DNA from: Chloroflexi bacterium TSY
Lineage (GTDB): Bacteria > Chloroflexota > Anaerolineae > Caldilineales > Caldilineaceae
Length of the DNA stretch: 64,000 bases
Direction: 5' to 3'
Assembly: GCA_019217005.1 (NCBI GenBank)
Contig: JAHBNG010000009.1
Span: 124,001-188,000, forward strand
Shown one piece after another: positions 1-8,839 of this stretch; positions within the stretch are counted from its first letter, which is position 1, and each line of letters opens with the position of its first letter. The position numbers and the translations under genes were made by a program. The notes beneath the pieces are model-generated. The model was not told where the DNA came from. It saw only the letters and a program-made list of their open reading frames with translations, and did no database searches.

Positions 1-705
1 TGCATCATCCATATCGTCATTTGACGTTTGCTCTACGCCAATCTCTGGTGGAGCAGCCTCGCTGCTGGGTTGCGCATCGGCAACATCTAGCCACGCTTCA
101 ATATAGGCAACACTATCTTTAGACAAAAGAATTGTATCGTATCCAAGCAAATCTCGAATGTTCAGATAACCTGCCTGTAACGTTTTTACACCCAGCAAAT
201 TACTTGCGCTACGTTGAACATTGCTATTTTTCTCTGGAAGAACAATTAAGACTGTTTGCTCACTCAAATCCAATACGTGCAAAATCTCAATCATTGCCTT
301 TGTTTTGGGCACCTCCATCGATAATTCGTCCAAAACAAGCAACTGCTCAGAACTCGCTTTGACTGACAATGCACTGCGCAGTGCTGCACGACGCATTTTA
401 CGTGGCATCTGTTTTGTATATTTCCGCGGCTGCGGTCCAAAGACAGTTCCACCGCCGACAAAATTGGGAGAGCGTCTCGAACCTTGTCGCGCGCGACCTG
501 TCCCCTTTTGACGCCAAGGTTTACGACCACCACCGCGAACCTCGCTTCGACCTTTGGTCTTATGCGTCCCCAAACGGGCGTTTGCCAACTGGCGCACCAA
601 AGCCTGATGCATCAATGCATTATTTATCGGGGCTGCAAAAACCCCGTCACTAAGCTCGATTTCACCTATCTGGTTCCCGGCCATATTTTTCATTTCAACA
701 AACAT
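1..705 (-). CDS. rplD: 50S ribosomal protein L4 (C-terminus beyond window)
   Basis: Part of the large ribosomal subunit; L4 lines the exit tunnel and binds 23S rRNA. Reading leftwards from the ATG at 703-705, the frame stays open to base 1 (235 codons). An early stretch reads NARLGTHKTKGRSEVRGGG, followed by KPWRQKGTGRARQGS, which is the typical basic L4 loop. A good Shine-Dalgarno (GGAG, about 713-717) precedes the start. L4 is usually about 205-210 residues; here the chain continues into an acidic, low-complexity C-terminal tail (Asp, Glu, Ser, Pro rich) and is still open at the edge. It lies directly downstream of rplC in the S10 operon. The identity is secure; the tail length is unknown. 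Confidence 0.93.
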   Translation of the reverse strand, partial: MFVEMKNMAGNQIGEIELSDGVFAAPINNALMHQALVRQLANARLGTHKTKGRSEVRGGGRKPWRQKGTGRARQGSRRSPNFVGGGTVFGPQPRKYTKQMPRKMRRAALRSALSVKASSEQLLVLDELSMEVPKTKAMIEILHVLDLSEQTVLIVLPEKNSNVQRSASNLLGVKTLQAGYLNIRDLLGYDTILLSKDSVAYIEAWLDVADAQPSSEAAPPEIGVEQTSNDDMDDA

Positions 706-863
706 GATTTCTCTCCTGCATGTTTTGTAAGAAATCCATCAATGATAAAGAGTTTTATGAAAGGCTCATCTTTGAAAAGAGTAATGACTTCTAGAGAATA
801 TAGACTTGATTTACTCTTTTGGCTGATGCGCATCGTCAAAAGGATCTAAGTGTATACAAAGCG

Positions 864-1502
864 TTATGACTTTTTCTTCTTGATGGCTTCTCTTACAAAA
901 ACAAGACCACCTTTTGGTCCGGGAACTGCACCTTTTACTGCCAGCAAGTTCCGTTCAGCATCGACCAGTGCCACCCGCAAGTTTTGAATGGTGACATGCT
1001 GATTACCCATTTGCCCTGGTGCTTTGGCACCAGGAAAGGTGCGCCCTGGTGTTGTTCCAGCACCACGAGAACCAGTCGCGCGATGACGGTCGGATTGTCC
1101 GTGTGTCTTGGGACCGCCAGCAAATCCGTGGCGTTTGACCGCACCGGCGAACCCTTTGCCTTTGGATATGCCAACGATATCGACGGAATCGCCTTCTTCG
1201 AAGACATCCGCTTTAATTACATCACCAAGTGATAAATCTGGGGTGTCTGCGTAGCGAACCTCGCGCAGACGACGAAGGAGAGGAGTTCCAGCTTGATTTA
1301 GATGACCCCGCTGCCCTTTAGTCAGCTTTTTTTCAGCAACTTCTTCAAACCCGATCTGGACGGAATTATACCCATCCGTCTCAGATGTTTTCACTTGTGT
1401 TACATAGCAGGGGCCGGCTTCAATTACTGTTACCGGCACAACCACACCACTCTCGTCGAAGAGTTGGGTCATGCCAACTTTTCTACCTAAAATGCCTCGC
1501 AT
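864..1502 (-). CDS. rplC: 50S ribosomal protein L3
   Basis: L3 is an early-assembly protein near the peptidyl transferase centre. The 212-residue product begins MRGILGRKVGMTQLF, the standard L3 N-terminus. It carries the glycine- and basic-rich central loop (GFAGGPKTHGQSDRHRATGS) and the GQMGNQHVTIQNLRV segment near the C-terminus. The length is normal. GGAGG lies a few bases before the ATG. It sits between rpsJ and rplD as in other bacteria, but about 520 bases separate it from rpsJ, because a 215 bp MITE lies in the gap. Function is not in doubt. Confidence 0.97.
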   Translation of the reverse strand: MRGILGRKVGMTQLFDESGVVVPVTVIEAGPCYVTQVKTSETDGYNSVQIGFEEVAEKKLTKGQRGHLNQAGTPLLRRLREVRYADTPDLSLGDVIKADVFEEGDSVDIVGISKGKGFAGAVKRHGFAGGPKTHGQSDRHRATGSRGAGTTPGRTFPGAKAPGQMGNQHVTIQNLRVALVDAERNLLAVKGAVPGPKGGLVFVREAIKKKKS

Positions 1503-1557
1503 ATATTCCTCCCAGGACTGCCGGTTGATCTACGAATAGATCGAAAGCTGTTAGACT

Positions 1558-1772
1558 CAGTAGATCCAAATTTGGCGTTTTTGGCTATTTTCAGTCGAGA
1601 TTGCAGGGATTTTGGAGTCATTTATTCAGATTTCGGTTACAGAAAACAACCTATTTCATATCTGAAAATCGCCCAAATCTAACGCAAAAACTAGATATCG
1701 ACCAGCAAATTTGTATTTATGTCAACTGTTTAGCCAGAATTCTCTCTCAAAACCTGAAATTTGGATCTACTG
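1558..1772. mobile_element. 215 bp MITE, copy 1, inside the S10 operon
   Basis: A short non-coding element with terminal inverted repeats CAGTAGATCCAAATTT and its complement, flanked by the 5 bp direct repeat AGACT (1553-1557 and 1773-1777). Two further copies of exactly 215 bp occur in the window: 25980-27789, split by an IS110-type element, and 46187-46401. Copy 1 is inverted relative to the other two. It separates rpsJ from rplC, so it must be transcribed with the ribosomal operon or split it. The rest of the 1503-2021 gap holds only A+T-rich sequence with no gene. Confidence 0.9.
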
Positions 1773-2021
1773 AGACTACACAACTTTATACTCTACAGCA
1801 CGATATAAACAATGAACATTTTTACAAAAGTAAAGAGTGTTCTATGCAATGCTGATGAGCATGAAAAGATCAATCCTCATCATCCTGCTGAAAAGACGTA
1901 AGAACGTCCATCCAGATGATAATTATTTTAGGATTATCAATTTCTCTTCCCCAAAATTGCGCAATTTTTGTATCTCAGGAAGATAAACAGAAATTGCACA
2001 ATCTTGATTGATGAGCGTTAC

Positions 2022-2330
2022 TTATAGTTTAATCTCAATATCAACACCTGCCGGCAGGTTTAGTCGGGTTAAATTTTCAATCGTCTTGCTACCAGGATCA
2101 ACCACATCAATCAATCGTTTGTGCGTACGGATTTCAAATTGTTCACGGCTGTCCTTATCAATAAAAGGTGAGCGCATGACCGTAAATTTTTCCTTACGCG
2201 TTGGCAATGGAACAGGGCCAACAACCTGCGCGCCTGTTCGCTCTGCTGCATCCACGATTTGCTGGACAGACGCATCCAGGACACGGTGATCATATGCTTT
2301 TAGCTTGATTCGAATTCGCTGTTTTGCCAT
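2022..2330 (-). CDS. rpsJ: 30S ribosomal protein S10
   Basis: S10 is a component of the 30S head and, as NusE, a partner of NusB in antitermination. The 102-residue protein starts at the ATG encoding [19 protein letters not shown]; the open frame extends upstream but without family similarity. The conserved [14 protein letters not shown] and [14 protein letters not shown] stretches and the C-terminal [12 protein letters not shown] are present. It lies just downstream of tuf, which is the common str-S10 arrangement. nusB, which encodes its antitermination partner, is elsewhere in this window (15873-16469). Confidence 0.97.
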   Translation of the reverse strand: MAKQRIRIKLKAYDHRVLDASVQQIVDAAERTGAQVVGPVPLPTRKEKFTVMRSPFIDKDSREQFEIRTHKRLIDVVDPGSKTIENLTRLNLPAGVDIEIKL

Positions 2331-2400
2331 CTGTTTTGCCCTATGATAGCAAAGGGAAGTCAGGTAGCAATACCTGATCCCCCCTTCACTCATCTATTTT

Positions 2401-3600
2401 CTACGAAAGGATTTCGGTGATGACGCCAGCGCCAACGGTGCGCCCACCTTCGCGGATGGCAAAACGACTGCCAACCTCGAGAGCCACAGGCGAAATCAAC
2501 TCAACTTTCATGTTGACATTGTCACCAGGCATGACCATCTCAACACCATCTGGCAGCTGAATGGCACCAGTGATGTCCATGGTGCGGATGTAGAACTGCG
2601 GACGATAGCCCTGGAAGAAGGGAGTGTGTCGTCCTCCCTCTTCTTTCTTGAGAACATAGACCTCTGACATGAATTCGGTGTGTGGCTCGATGCTGCCTGG
2701 TTTGGCCAAGACTTGACCACGCTCGATCTCTTCTCGATTGATGCCACGCAAGAGACAGCCCACATTGTCACCCGCTCGTCCCTCGTCCAGCAGCTTGCGG
2801 AACATCTCAACCCCTGTGACAGTGGTCTTCTCTGTCTCTTTGATGCCCACAATCTCCACTTCTTCCATCGGCTTGATGATGCCGCGCTCCACTCGACCTG
2901 TCACCACTGTGCCACGTCCCTTGATGCTGAAAACATCCTCAATCGGCATCAGGAAGGGCTTTTCGGTCTCTCTGGCTGGCTGGGGAATATACTCATCCAC
3001 AGCATTCATCAGCTCCCAGATGCAAGCATAGTCTTCGGCTTCCGGATCCTGGCTTTCGCTCTCCAGCGCCGCCAGCGCACTCCCTCGCACCACGGGAATG
3101 TCATCCCCAGGAAATCCGTAGCTGTCCAACAGCTCCCGCAACTCCATCTCCACCAGCTCCAGCAGCTCTTCATCATCCATCATGTCCACCTTGTTCATGA
3201 AGACCACCATCGCGGGCACTTCCACCTGTCTCGCCAACAAGATGTGTTCTCGCGTCTGCGGCATCGGTCCATCCGGGGCTGCCACCACCAGAATCGCTCC
3301 GTCCATCTGCGCCGCACCCGTGATCATGTTCTTGATGTAGTCTGCATGACCAGGACAATCCACGTGCGCATAGTGCCGATTCTCCGTCTCATACTCCACG
3401 TGGCTGATCGCTATCGTGATTCCACGCGCTTTCTCTTCCGGCGCATTGTCTATCTGATCAAACCTGGAAAAGTCCGCCCATCCTTTCAGCCCCAGCGTCT
3501 TTGTGATCGCCGCTGTCAGCGTCGTCTTCCCATGGTCTATATGTCCGATTGTCCCCACATTCGCATGGGGTTTTGTCCTCTCAAATACTTCCTTCGCCAT
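2401..3600 (-). CDS. tuf: Elongation factor Tu
   Basis: GTPase that delivers aminoacyl-tRNA to the ribosome. The product has 399 residues, a normal length. The G1 loop GHIDHGKT is at residues 19-26, DCPGHA follows at about residue 80, and NKVD at about 135. The domain 2 and 3 signatures ([13 protein letters not shown] and the C-terminal GGRTVGAGV) are intact. The start fits the family and has an AGGAG-type site just upstream (about 3606-3612). Codon use in this gene is visibly more G+C-rich and regular than in neighbouring genes, in line with high expression. It is preceded by a 785-base gap from fusA, so it probably has its own promoter. Confidence 0.99.
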   Translation of the reverse strand: MAKEVFERTKPHANVGTIGHIDHGKTTLTAAITKTLGLKGWADFSRFDQIDNAPEEKARGITIAISHVEYETENRHYAHVDCPGHADYIKNMITGAAQMDGAILVVAAPDGPMPQTREHILLARQVEVPAMVVFMNKVDMMDDEELLELVEMELRELLDSYGFPGDDIPVVRGSALAALESESQDPEAEDYACIWELMNAVDEYIPQPARETEKPFLMPIEDVFSIKGRGTVVTGRVERGIIKPMEEVEIVGIKETEKTTVTGVEMFRKLLDEGRAGDNVGCLLRGINREEIERGQVLAKPGSIEPHTEFMSEVYVLKKEEGGRHTPFFQGYRPQFYIRTMDITGAIQLPDGVEMVMPGDNVNMKVELISPVALEVGSRFAIREGGRTVGAGVITEILS

Positions 3601-4385
3601 TAAAGTGCTCCTTGTAATCGTTCATCTTTAAATAAATAATGTATGCAAACTCTCATTTGTTAATCAGCGAGAGTCTTCCTTGCGCACATTTGTGACAGAT
3701 GAACCCTTGTAAAAATGTACGTATACTAAGCACAACTTTAAACGCTACTATAATATTAGGTTGTGGCGGCGGGTTAAGTAACGCGATTTGTATAGACTCT
3801 GGTTGTAGTCTGAAAATCTTGCATTCGTTGACTATCTATCACTTACCGGACCGCCACTATCTATTAGCAGAGATATTCAAATAATAGACATTATTGGGAT
3901 TGAAATTAGGACACGGATTCACACAAATTTCACGGATTTGTTCTGTGATGATCCGTGTTCATCCTAAAAATCCATGTCCCATATTCTTCATCCTTATAAT
4001 CTCTAATGTTTTGTAAGAGAATGTAGGAACTACCTGAACGCCTAACGTAAATACATAATGTTGTCAGTGCGCAATTACACCGCCAGAGCGAATCTTGGCG
4101 GTGCAATGTTCCATCTTTTCAATTGTAAATAATTGATATTTACTGCAAACTAAAATAGTATACTGCGCAATAGAGAGAATGCCAAATTTCTGTCTGTCTG
4201 AAATGCAAATTGTTGATTTATTCGTGGCAAATAGGTGTTAAAATAATTTTTTCGAATAGAATGGCACTTTGCCACCTATGAAAGTCATTATACCAATTGT
4301 GGTTGTGAAGCCATGAATGTGTGCCTTATTTAGCCAGAGAAATCTGAACACATTTGCGATCCTCACAGAGCTTAAAGGTGCTATG
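3601..4385. other. Long fusA-tuf spacer with inverted repeats, no gene seen
   Basis: No coding region or tRNA is recognisable. Three structures are visible. One is a loose inverted repeat with arms near 3618 and 3700 that resembles hairpin family E (clearest copy at 18588-18668). Another is a CCGTG-rich imperfect palindrome at about 3909-3981, beginning and ending in GGACACGGAT / ATCCATGTCC. The third is an 8 bp stem CACCGCCA/TGGCGGTG at 4078-4103 with no T-run. Promoters for tuf probably lie here on the minus strand, but none could be assigned with confidence. Confidence 0.5.
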
Positions 4386-6476
4386 TTATGCAACTTTTAA
4401 GATCTTTTCCGCGATTGATTGGCTTACTGGTGAATATTGCTCAAATTGCATGGTAAATGTGCCACGCCCGCTGGTTAAGGATCGGATCGCGGTCGCATAA
4501 CCAAACATTTCGCTCAGTGGCACTAAGGCGGTAATTGCCTGGACATTTCCACTACGTGGTTCCATCCCCTGAATTTCTCCACGGCGGCTAGAATAATCAC
4601 CCACTATGTCACCTACAAAATCTTCTGGGACGACCGATTCAACTCTCATCATCGGTTCCAATAAGACTGGCCGTCCCTTCTGGACACCGTCTTTGAGCGC
4701 AATACTTCCAGCAATTTTGAACGCCATTTCGCTGGAATCAACTTCGTGATAGCTTCCATCTACAAGACTAACTTTTAGATCGACTACTGGATATCCTGCC
4801 ATCACACCGCCAGCCATTGCTTCTTCTACCCCGGTCTGCACAGCCTTAAAATATTCCCTCGGTACAACACCACCGACAATCTTTTCTTCAAATTCAAATC
4901 CTGCACCTGACTCACTTGGTTCAATTTCTAACCATACGTGACCATATTGACCACGGCCACCAGACTGCCGTACGAAACGTCCTTCAATACGAACGGGTTG
5001 CGTAATGGTTTCGCGATACGCAACTTGTGGCTGTCCTACATTGGCTTGGACTTGGAATTCACGTTTGAGGCGATCTATGATAATGTCCAAATGCAATTCG
5101 CCCATCCCCGCAATCACGGTCTGACCAGTCTGATCATCATAATTGACTTGAAAAGTTGGATCCTCTTCAGCCAACTTGATCAGCGCTTCGCTTAACTTGT
5201 CTTGATCGGCCTTCGACTTTGGTTCAACGGCCACTTTGATGACAGGATCAGGGAACTCGATTGTTTCCAAAATAATCTCATCATCAGCATCGCAAAGAGT
5301 CTCTCCCGTAAAACTTTGCTTCAACCCAACGACTGCAGCTATATCGCCTGCATCTGCTTCGGGAATTTCATCACGTTTATCCGCATACATCTGGAGCAAC
5401 CGACCCACACGCTCTTTCCGACGTCGGTTCGCATTGTAGACATTTGTACCAGCTCTCAATTTGCCAGAATAGACGCGCATATAGGCAAGACGACCCACAT
5501 ATGGGTCTGTTACAATCTTAAAAACTAGGGCAGAAAATGGTTCGCCGACATCCGGCTTACGCTCCAACTCCTCATCCGTTTCTGGATCTGTTCCTTTTAC
5601 CGGTGGCACGTCAAGAGGACTCGGTAAATAGCGCAAAATTGCATTCAATAAAGGCTGAACACCTTTGTTGCGGAGTGCCGTGCCTGCCAAGACGGGTATG
5701 AGTTCATTTGCGATAACGGCCTTACGCAATACAGTCATCAATTCAACATTGGAAATTTCCTCGCCTTCTAAGAACTTGAGGGTTAATTCATCATCGGTCT
5801 CAGCAATACGTTCGATCATTGTTTCACGCGCTACTTCCGCTGCTTCAACCAAATCTTCTGGGATCTCTTCCACTGCTGGATTTGCACCGAGTTCATTCGT
5901 GAAAACCAATGCCTGCATTGTAAAAAGATCGATCACGCCCTTGAATTGATCCTCGGCTCCGATAGGCAACTGAATCGGCAGTGGATTCGCACCCAGTCGC
6001 TCCATAATCATTTCGCAGGTTCGGTCAAAATCAGCCCCAATCCGGTCCATCTTATTCACAAAACAGATGCGAGGGACTCGATAGCGATCCGCTTGTCGCC
6101 AAACCGTCTCTGATTGGGGCTCAACCCCCGCAACAGCATCGAAGACCACAACACCACCATCGAGAACACGCAAACTGCGTTGTACTTCTGCTGTGAAGTC
6201 AATATGTCCAGGTGTATCGATGATATTGATTTGGCAATCTAGATTTGTTTCTTGATCGATCCAAGTTGTTGTGATCGCAGCCGCGGTGATCGTGATGCCG
6301 CGCTCACGTTCTTGAACCATCCAATCCGTTACGGCCGTTCCTTCGTGCACCTCACCCATACGGTGAATGCGCCCTGAATAAAAGAGGACCCGTTCCGTTG
6401 TCGTTGTCTTTCCCGCATCAATGTGTGCAATAATTCCAATATTGCGCACTCGAGCAATTTCATATTTGATAGTCAT
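4386..6476 (-). CDS. fusA: Elongation factor G
   Basis: Translocase GTPase of protein synthesis, also used in ribosome recycling. Starting at the ATG at 6474-6476, the protein has 696 residues and begins [20 protein letters not shown]. The open frame extends 15 codons upstream without similarity. The P-loop AHIDAGKT is at residues 17-24; the switch II motif DTPGH and the NKMDR motif follow in order. The C-terminal domains IV and V include [18 protein letters not shown] and the RGEIQGME segment. Length and order are typical. The gene lies between rpsG and tuf, separated from both by spacers full of hairpin repeats. Confidence 0.98.
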   Translation of the reverse strand: MTIKYEIARVRNIGIIAHIDAGKTTTTERVLFYSGRIHRMGEVHEGTAVTDWMVQERERGITITAAAITTTWIDQETNLDCQINIIDTPGHIDFTAEVQRSLRVLDGGVVVFDAVAGVEPQSETVWRQADRYRVPRICFVNKMDRIGADFDRTCEMIMERLGANPLPIQLPIGAEDQFKGVIDLFTMQALVFTNELGANPAVEEIPEDLVEAAEVARETMIERIAETDDELTLKFLEGEEISNVELMTVLRKAVIANELIPVLAGTALRNKGVQPLLNAILRYLPSPLDVPPVKGTDPETDEELERKPDVGEPFSALVFKIVTDPYVGRLAYMRVYSGKLRAGTNVYNANRRRKERVGRLLQMYADKRDEIPEADAGDIAAVVGLKQSFTGETLCDADDEIILETIEFPDPVIKVAVEPKSKADQDKLSEALIKLAEEDPTFQVNYDDQTGQTVIAGMGELHLDIIIDRLKREFQVQANVGQPQVAYRETITQPVRIEGRFVRQSGGRGQYGHVWLEIEPSESGAGFEFEEKIVGGVVPREYFKAVQTGVEEAMAGGVMAGYPVVDLKVSLVDGSYHEVDSSEMAFKIAGSIALKDGVQKGRPVLLEPMMRVESVVPEDFVGDIVGDYSSRRGEIQGMEPRSGNVQAITALVPLSEMFGYATAIRSLTSGRGTFTMQFEQYSPVSQSIAEKILKVA

Positions 6477-6613
6477 GATATATTTCCAAATTAGAGATAT
6501 ATAGACAAAGCGATACGGCACCTATGTCCCACAATACTAGACAATTACTTATTTGTAATCGTTCATCTGTGGCACGGGTGCCGTATTTTTATACTCTATA
6601 CTCAAACCAAACA

Positions 6614-6657
6614 ATACTGCGGTTGTCTGAAATGAATTTTCAAGACAACCGCAGTAT
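6614..6657. repeat. Perfect 15 bp stem-loop in the rpsG-fusA spacer
   Basis: The arms ATACTGCGGTTGTCT (6614-6628) and its exact complement (6643-6657) enclose a 14-base loop. There is no run of T on either side, so a Rho-independent terminator is not indicated. It lies upstream of fusA, next to two further hairpin repeats, and would form in the operon transcript. Confidence 0.75.
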
Positions 6658-6675
6658 GTATCTTTCCACTAAGCG

Positions 6676-6843
6676 CTTATCCGAAAAACCTGTTACGATG
6701 CAATGTGTTGGAGTGTTTACACCAAAGTGTGTAAATGGAGACCGCTCAGTTGGAAGATCTGTTCCATTTACACACTTTGGGATACACTAGCATGCGTTCT
6801 CTCTCGAGAAGTTGGTTGAACTCACAACCACTTTTCGGATAGG
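6676..6843. repeat. Hairpin family A copy interrupted by a hairpin family B copy
   Basis: The outer arms are family A: CTTATCCGAAAA at the left, and ACTTTTCGGATAGG after the conserved CTCGAGA at the right. Between them, at about 6712-6789, sits a second hairpin with arms ACCAAAGTGTGTAAATGG / CCATTTACACACTTTGGG (family B, also at 29984-30058 and 54842-54916). Other family A copies in this window are only about 72-75 bp, so the extra ~80 bp looks like an insertion of one small element into another. The pair lies in the rpsG-fusA spacer. Confidence 0.75.
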
Positions 6844-6937
6844 TTATAAAGCGGAGCAATTAAACAATTCATCGATAGATTCTTCATTTCACTCAAGAAT
6901 GATATCGATGAAATTATGTAATCATTATTCCTTAGTG

Positions 6938-7011
6938 CTTATCCGAAAAGTTCTGTGACGATGCATTCCCGTTCGAGAAGCTGTTCAGACTCACAACCAC
7001 TTTTCGGATAG
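6938..7011. repeat. Hairpin family A, copy 2
   Basis: About 74 bp imperfect palindrome. The left arm is TTATCCGAAAAGTTCTGTGA and the right arm TCACAACCACTTTTCGGATA, with a TTCGAGAAG centre. It lies immediately downstream of rpsG and upstream of the interrupted copy. Family A occurs eight times in this window; every gap in the rpsL-rpsG-fusA part of the str operon contains at least one. Confidence 0.8.
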
Positions 7012-7020
7012 ATTCTTAGT

Positions 7021-7488
7021 CTAAAACCGGAAATGAGCAAATGCCTGATTTGCTTCCGCCATGCGGTGCGTGTCCTCGCGTTTTTTAACTGCCGCACCTT
7101 CGTTCCGTGCTGCATCCAATAGCTCACTTGCGAGCCGGGCAGCCATATTGCGTCCACTTCGTTTGCGAGCATTCTCAATTAGCCAACGCATCGCCAAAGC
7201 CATACGACGATTCGCATTCACTTCCATCGGAATCTGATACGTCGCACCACCAACACGTTGCGGCTTGACTTCCACAAGAGGGGTCGCGTTCTTTAGGGCT
7301 TCCTCGAAGACCTCTATGGGGGGGCGATTTGTTCGTTCACTGATCGTATCAAATGCATCGTAAACAATCCGCGCGGCCAAACTCTTTTTGCCTCGTTCCA
7401 TCACATTGTTGATAAACTTGGCAACTGTTTCGCTATTGTAGTGTGGATCTGGGATCACTGGTCGTCGTTCTGCGCGATTTCTTCGCAT
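7021..7488 (-). CDS. rpsG: 30S ribosomal protein S7
   Basis: Primary 16S rRNA binder that organises the 30S head. The 155 residues begin [18 protein letters not shown]. The family's [14 protein letters not shown], the [13 protein letters not shown] loop and the [10 protein letters not shown] helix are present, with a basic [20 protein letters not shown] end. The length is standard. The gene follows rpsL at about 100 bases, and that gap is almost entirely a family A hairpin. Confidence 0.98.
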   Translation of the reverse strand: MRRNRAERRPVIPDPHYNSETVAKFINNVMERGKKSLAARIVYDAFDTISERTNRPPIEVFEEALKNATPLVEVKPQRVGGATYQIPMEVNANRRMALAMRWLIENARKRSGRNMAARLASELLDAARNEGAAVKKREDTHRMAEANQAFAHFRF

Positions 7489-7512
7489 AGTTTCCTTGAC
7501 TCCTATTTAGTA

Positions 7513-7584
7513 CTTATCCGAAAAGTTCTGTACCGATCGATTCTTGCTCGCGAAATAAGTTGGATCCACAACCACTTTTCGGAT
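7513..7584. repeat. Hairpin family A, copy 3
   Basis: Arms ACTTATCCGAAAAGTTCTGT and ACAACCACTTTTCGGATC. It fills the gap between the rpsL stop and the rpsG start, ending a few bases before the rpsL terminal codons, so the operon message would carry it as an intercistronic stem-loop. Confidence 0.8.
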
Positions 7585-7590
7585 CGGTTT

Positions 7591-8007
7591 TTAGCGCGGA
7601 CGCTTTGCACCATATTTACTTCGACTTCGTTTACGGCTGTCAACACCGGTACTGTCAAGAGCTCCACGAACAATCTGATAACGAACTCCCGGTAAATCAC
7701 GCACACGCCCCCCGCGTACCAAAACGACACTATGCTCTTGAAGATTATGTCCTTCCCCAGGAATGTAAGCTGTCACTTCCATTCCGTTTGTTAAACGGAC
7801 ACGGGCGATTTTGCGTAGTGCGGAGTTCGGCTTCTTTGGCGTTGTTGTACGGACTTGTGTACAAACACCGCGTTTCTGAGGATTCCCTCGCTTTATACGA
7901 CGAGTCCGACCGGTCAATGTATTCTGTGTAAAACGCAAGGCTGGTGCCTTTTGCTTTTTGAGCGTACTTTTGCGGCCCTTGCGGACCAGTTGGTTAATCG
8001 TTGGCAA
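7591..8007 (-). CDS. rpsL: 30S ribosomal protein S12 (TTG start)
   Basis: Decoding-site protein of the small subunit; substitutions in the family's [10 protein letters not shown] and [20 protein letters not shown] regions cause streptomycin resistance elsewhere. The usual N-terminus [12 protein letters not shown] is matched here only if translation starts at TTG (8005-8007). That codon lies 6 bases after a perfect GGAGG, and no ATG or GTG lies closer than a divergent upstream extension. The resulting length is 138 residues; family members are often 123-139. The C-terminus ends [13 protein letters not shown]. It is the first gene of the str operon, and a family A hairpin lies directly upstream. 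Confidence 0.96.
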   Translation of the reverse strand: MPTINQLVRKGRKSTLKKQKAPALRFTQNTLTGRTRRIKRGNPQKRGVCTQVRTTTPKKPNSALRKIARVRLTNGMEVTAYIPGEGHNLQEHSVVLVRGGRVRDLPGVRYQIVRGALDSTGVDSRKRSRSKYGAKRPR

Positions 8008-8023
8008 AGGGATCCTCCATTGC

Positions 8024-8097
8024 TCATCCGAAAAGTTCTGTGACAATGCTTTCTCTCTCGAGAAATTGGTCGGACTCACAACCGCTTTTCGGATAGG
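8024..8097. repeat. Hairpin family A, copy 4, at the rpsL leader
   Basis: Arms CATCCGAAAAGTTCTGTGAC and CTCACAACCGCTTTTCGGAT with a CTCGAGA centre. It ends only a few bases upstream of the rpsL Shine-Dalgarno (8014-8018) and would form a hairpin in the 5' leader of the operon mRNA. Confidence 0.78.
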
Positions 8098-8371
8098 TTT
8101 TTACTTGCCCCTGAAATTTATTTCACAGTCAAATTTTGTAGAGTCAAACCGACAAAAAAAGACGACCTTTCTTGGTCGGGTAAACGTTCTTTATTTCGAA
8201 TGAATTTAATAGATTCATGACTTGTAAAGGACAGATAACTGTCCAATAATCACAATCCTAAATTTTAGCATAAGTATTAATCAATGGTCAAATTGTTCGA
8301 ATTAAAAATATCATCCGTCGAATTTAATCTGTGTAGAGATGGATGTCAAAAGAAGCCAAATAATCGAGATT

Positions 8372-8476
8372 AGGCCATTCCAGAGAAATAAATCCCTGAT
8401 TTGCCAAGTCGATTTCTCTGGAATGGCTTGAGCTTTTCCAGATCAAATTAGGGATTTTAATTGTTGGAAAAGCCTT
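8372..8476. repeat. 105 bp repeat family C, copy 1
   Basis: A repeat running from AGGCCATTCC to GGAAAAGCCTT, nearly identical to 54680-54784 and of the same length. Two hairpins can be drawn: ATTCCAGAGAAAT/ATTTCTCTGGAAT in the left half and CTTTTCCA/TGGAAAAG in the right half. The ends AGGC/GCCT are also complementary. The near identity over 46 kb suggests recent spread. It lies in the 8098-8774 gap upstream of the str operon, which holds no gene. Confidence 0.8.
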
Positions 8477-8535
8477 AGTCGATCCAAGGTATACCTCATG
8501 CCCGCGGAGTCGCCATGCATGGCGCAGCATTCTCT

Positions 8536-8670
8536 ATTACACGCAGTAGACATAATCCTGCACTTCTCAGTCAAAACAGACTCGAGCGGGCCAAATGGTC
8601 CGAGATTCTCTACTGCGTCTTTTTTCGCCATTTGAACGCTCTACCTCTGAGAAATCCTACTGCGTGTAAT
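8536..8670. repeat. Inverted repeat with 14 bp perfect ends
   Basis: ATTACACGCAGTAG (8536-8549) is matched by its exact complement at 8657-8670, enclosing about 107 bases that contain further partial copies of the arm (CTACTGCGT near 8610). It has the size and shape of a small non-autonomous element. No second copy was seen in the window. Confidence 0.6.
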
Positions 8671-8774
8671 CTTTCATGCGGCTGTACGCGACCGAAACCG
8701 ACATGAGAGAACACTTCCTCGGCGAAAATTTGCATCGACTGAGTATAGCGAAAAGAGTCGTAGCAATTGGTGAC

Positions 8775-8814
8775 AAAATAAGAGCCTAGGGCCATCACCC
8801 TAGGCTCTTATTTT
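8775..8814. terminator. Rho-independent terminator, likely bidirectional
   Basis: A perfect 17 bp stem, AAAATAAGAGCCTAGGG and its complement, with a 6-base loop, has T-rich tails on both strands. It lies just downstream of the lipoprotein gene on the minus strand and probably ends its transcript. Nothing on the plus strand reads into it. Confidence 0.88.
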
Positions 8815-8839
8815 GTTTATCAATGCGAACTAGTGTGGA

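Noticed and set aside
1601..1855. Open frame starting MQGFWSHLFRF in the MITE, repeated in all copies
   Set aside because: The same ~58 residues appear only because the copies are identical in DNA; there is no ribosome site, no domain, and the frame runs out into different flanks.
2680..3603. 307-codon open frame opposite tuf
   Set aside because: It lies wholly antisense to the tuf gene and reflects its biased codon use; the protein is His/Leu/Arg-rich with no family character and no ribosome site.
3700..3880. tRNA gene next to tuf, as in many bacteria
   Set aside because: The stretch was searched by eye for a T-arm GTTCGAATC-like sequence and an acceptor stem; none could be paired.
6614..6657. 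Rho-independent terminator between rpsG and fusA
   Set aside because: The stem is perfect but A+T-mixed with no T-run on either strand, and the genes belong to one conserved operon.
6600..7600. CRISPR-like array of short repeats in the str operon spacers
   Set aside because: The repeats are palindromic, about 75 bp, irregularly spaced and separated by genes; there are no unique spacers of constant length and no cas genes.
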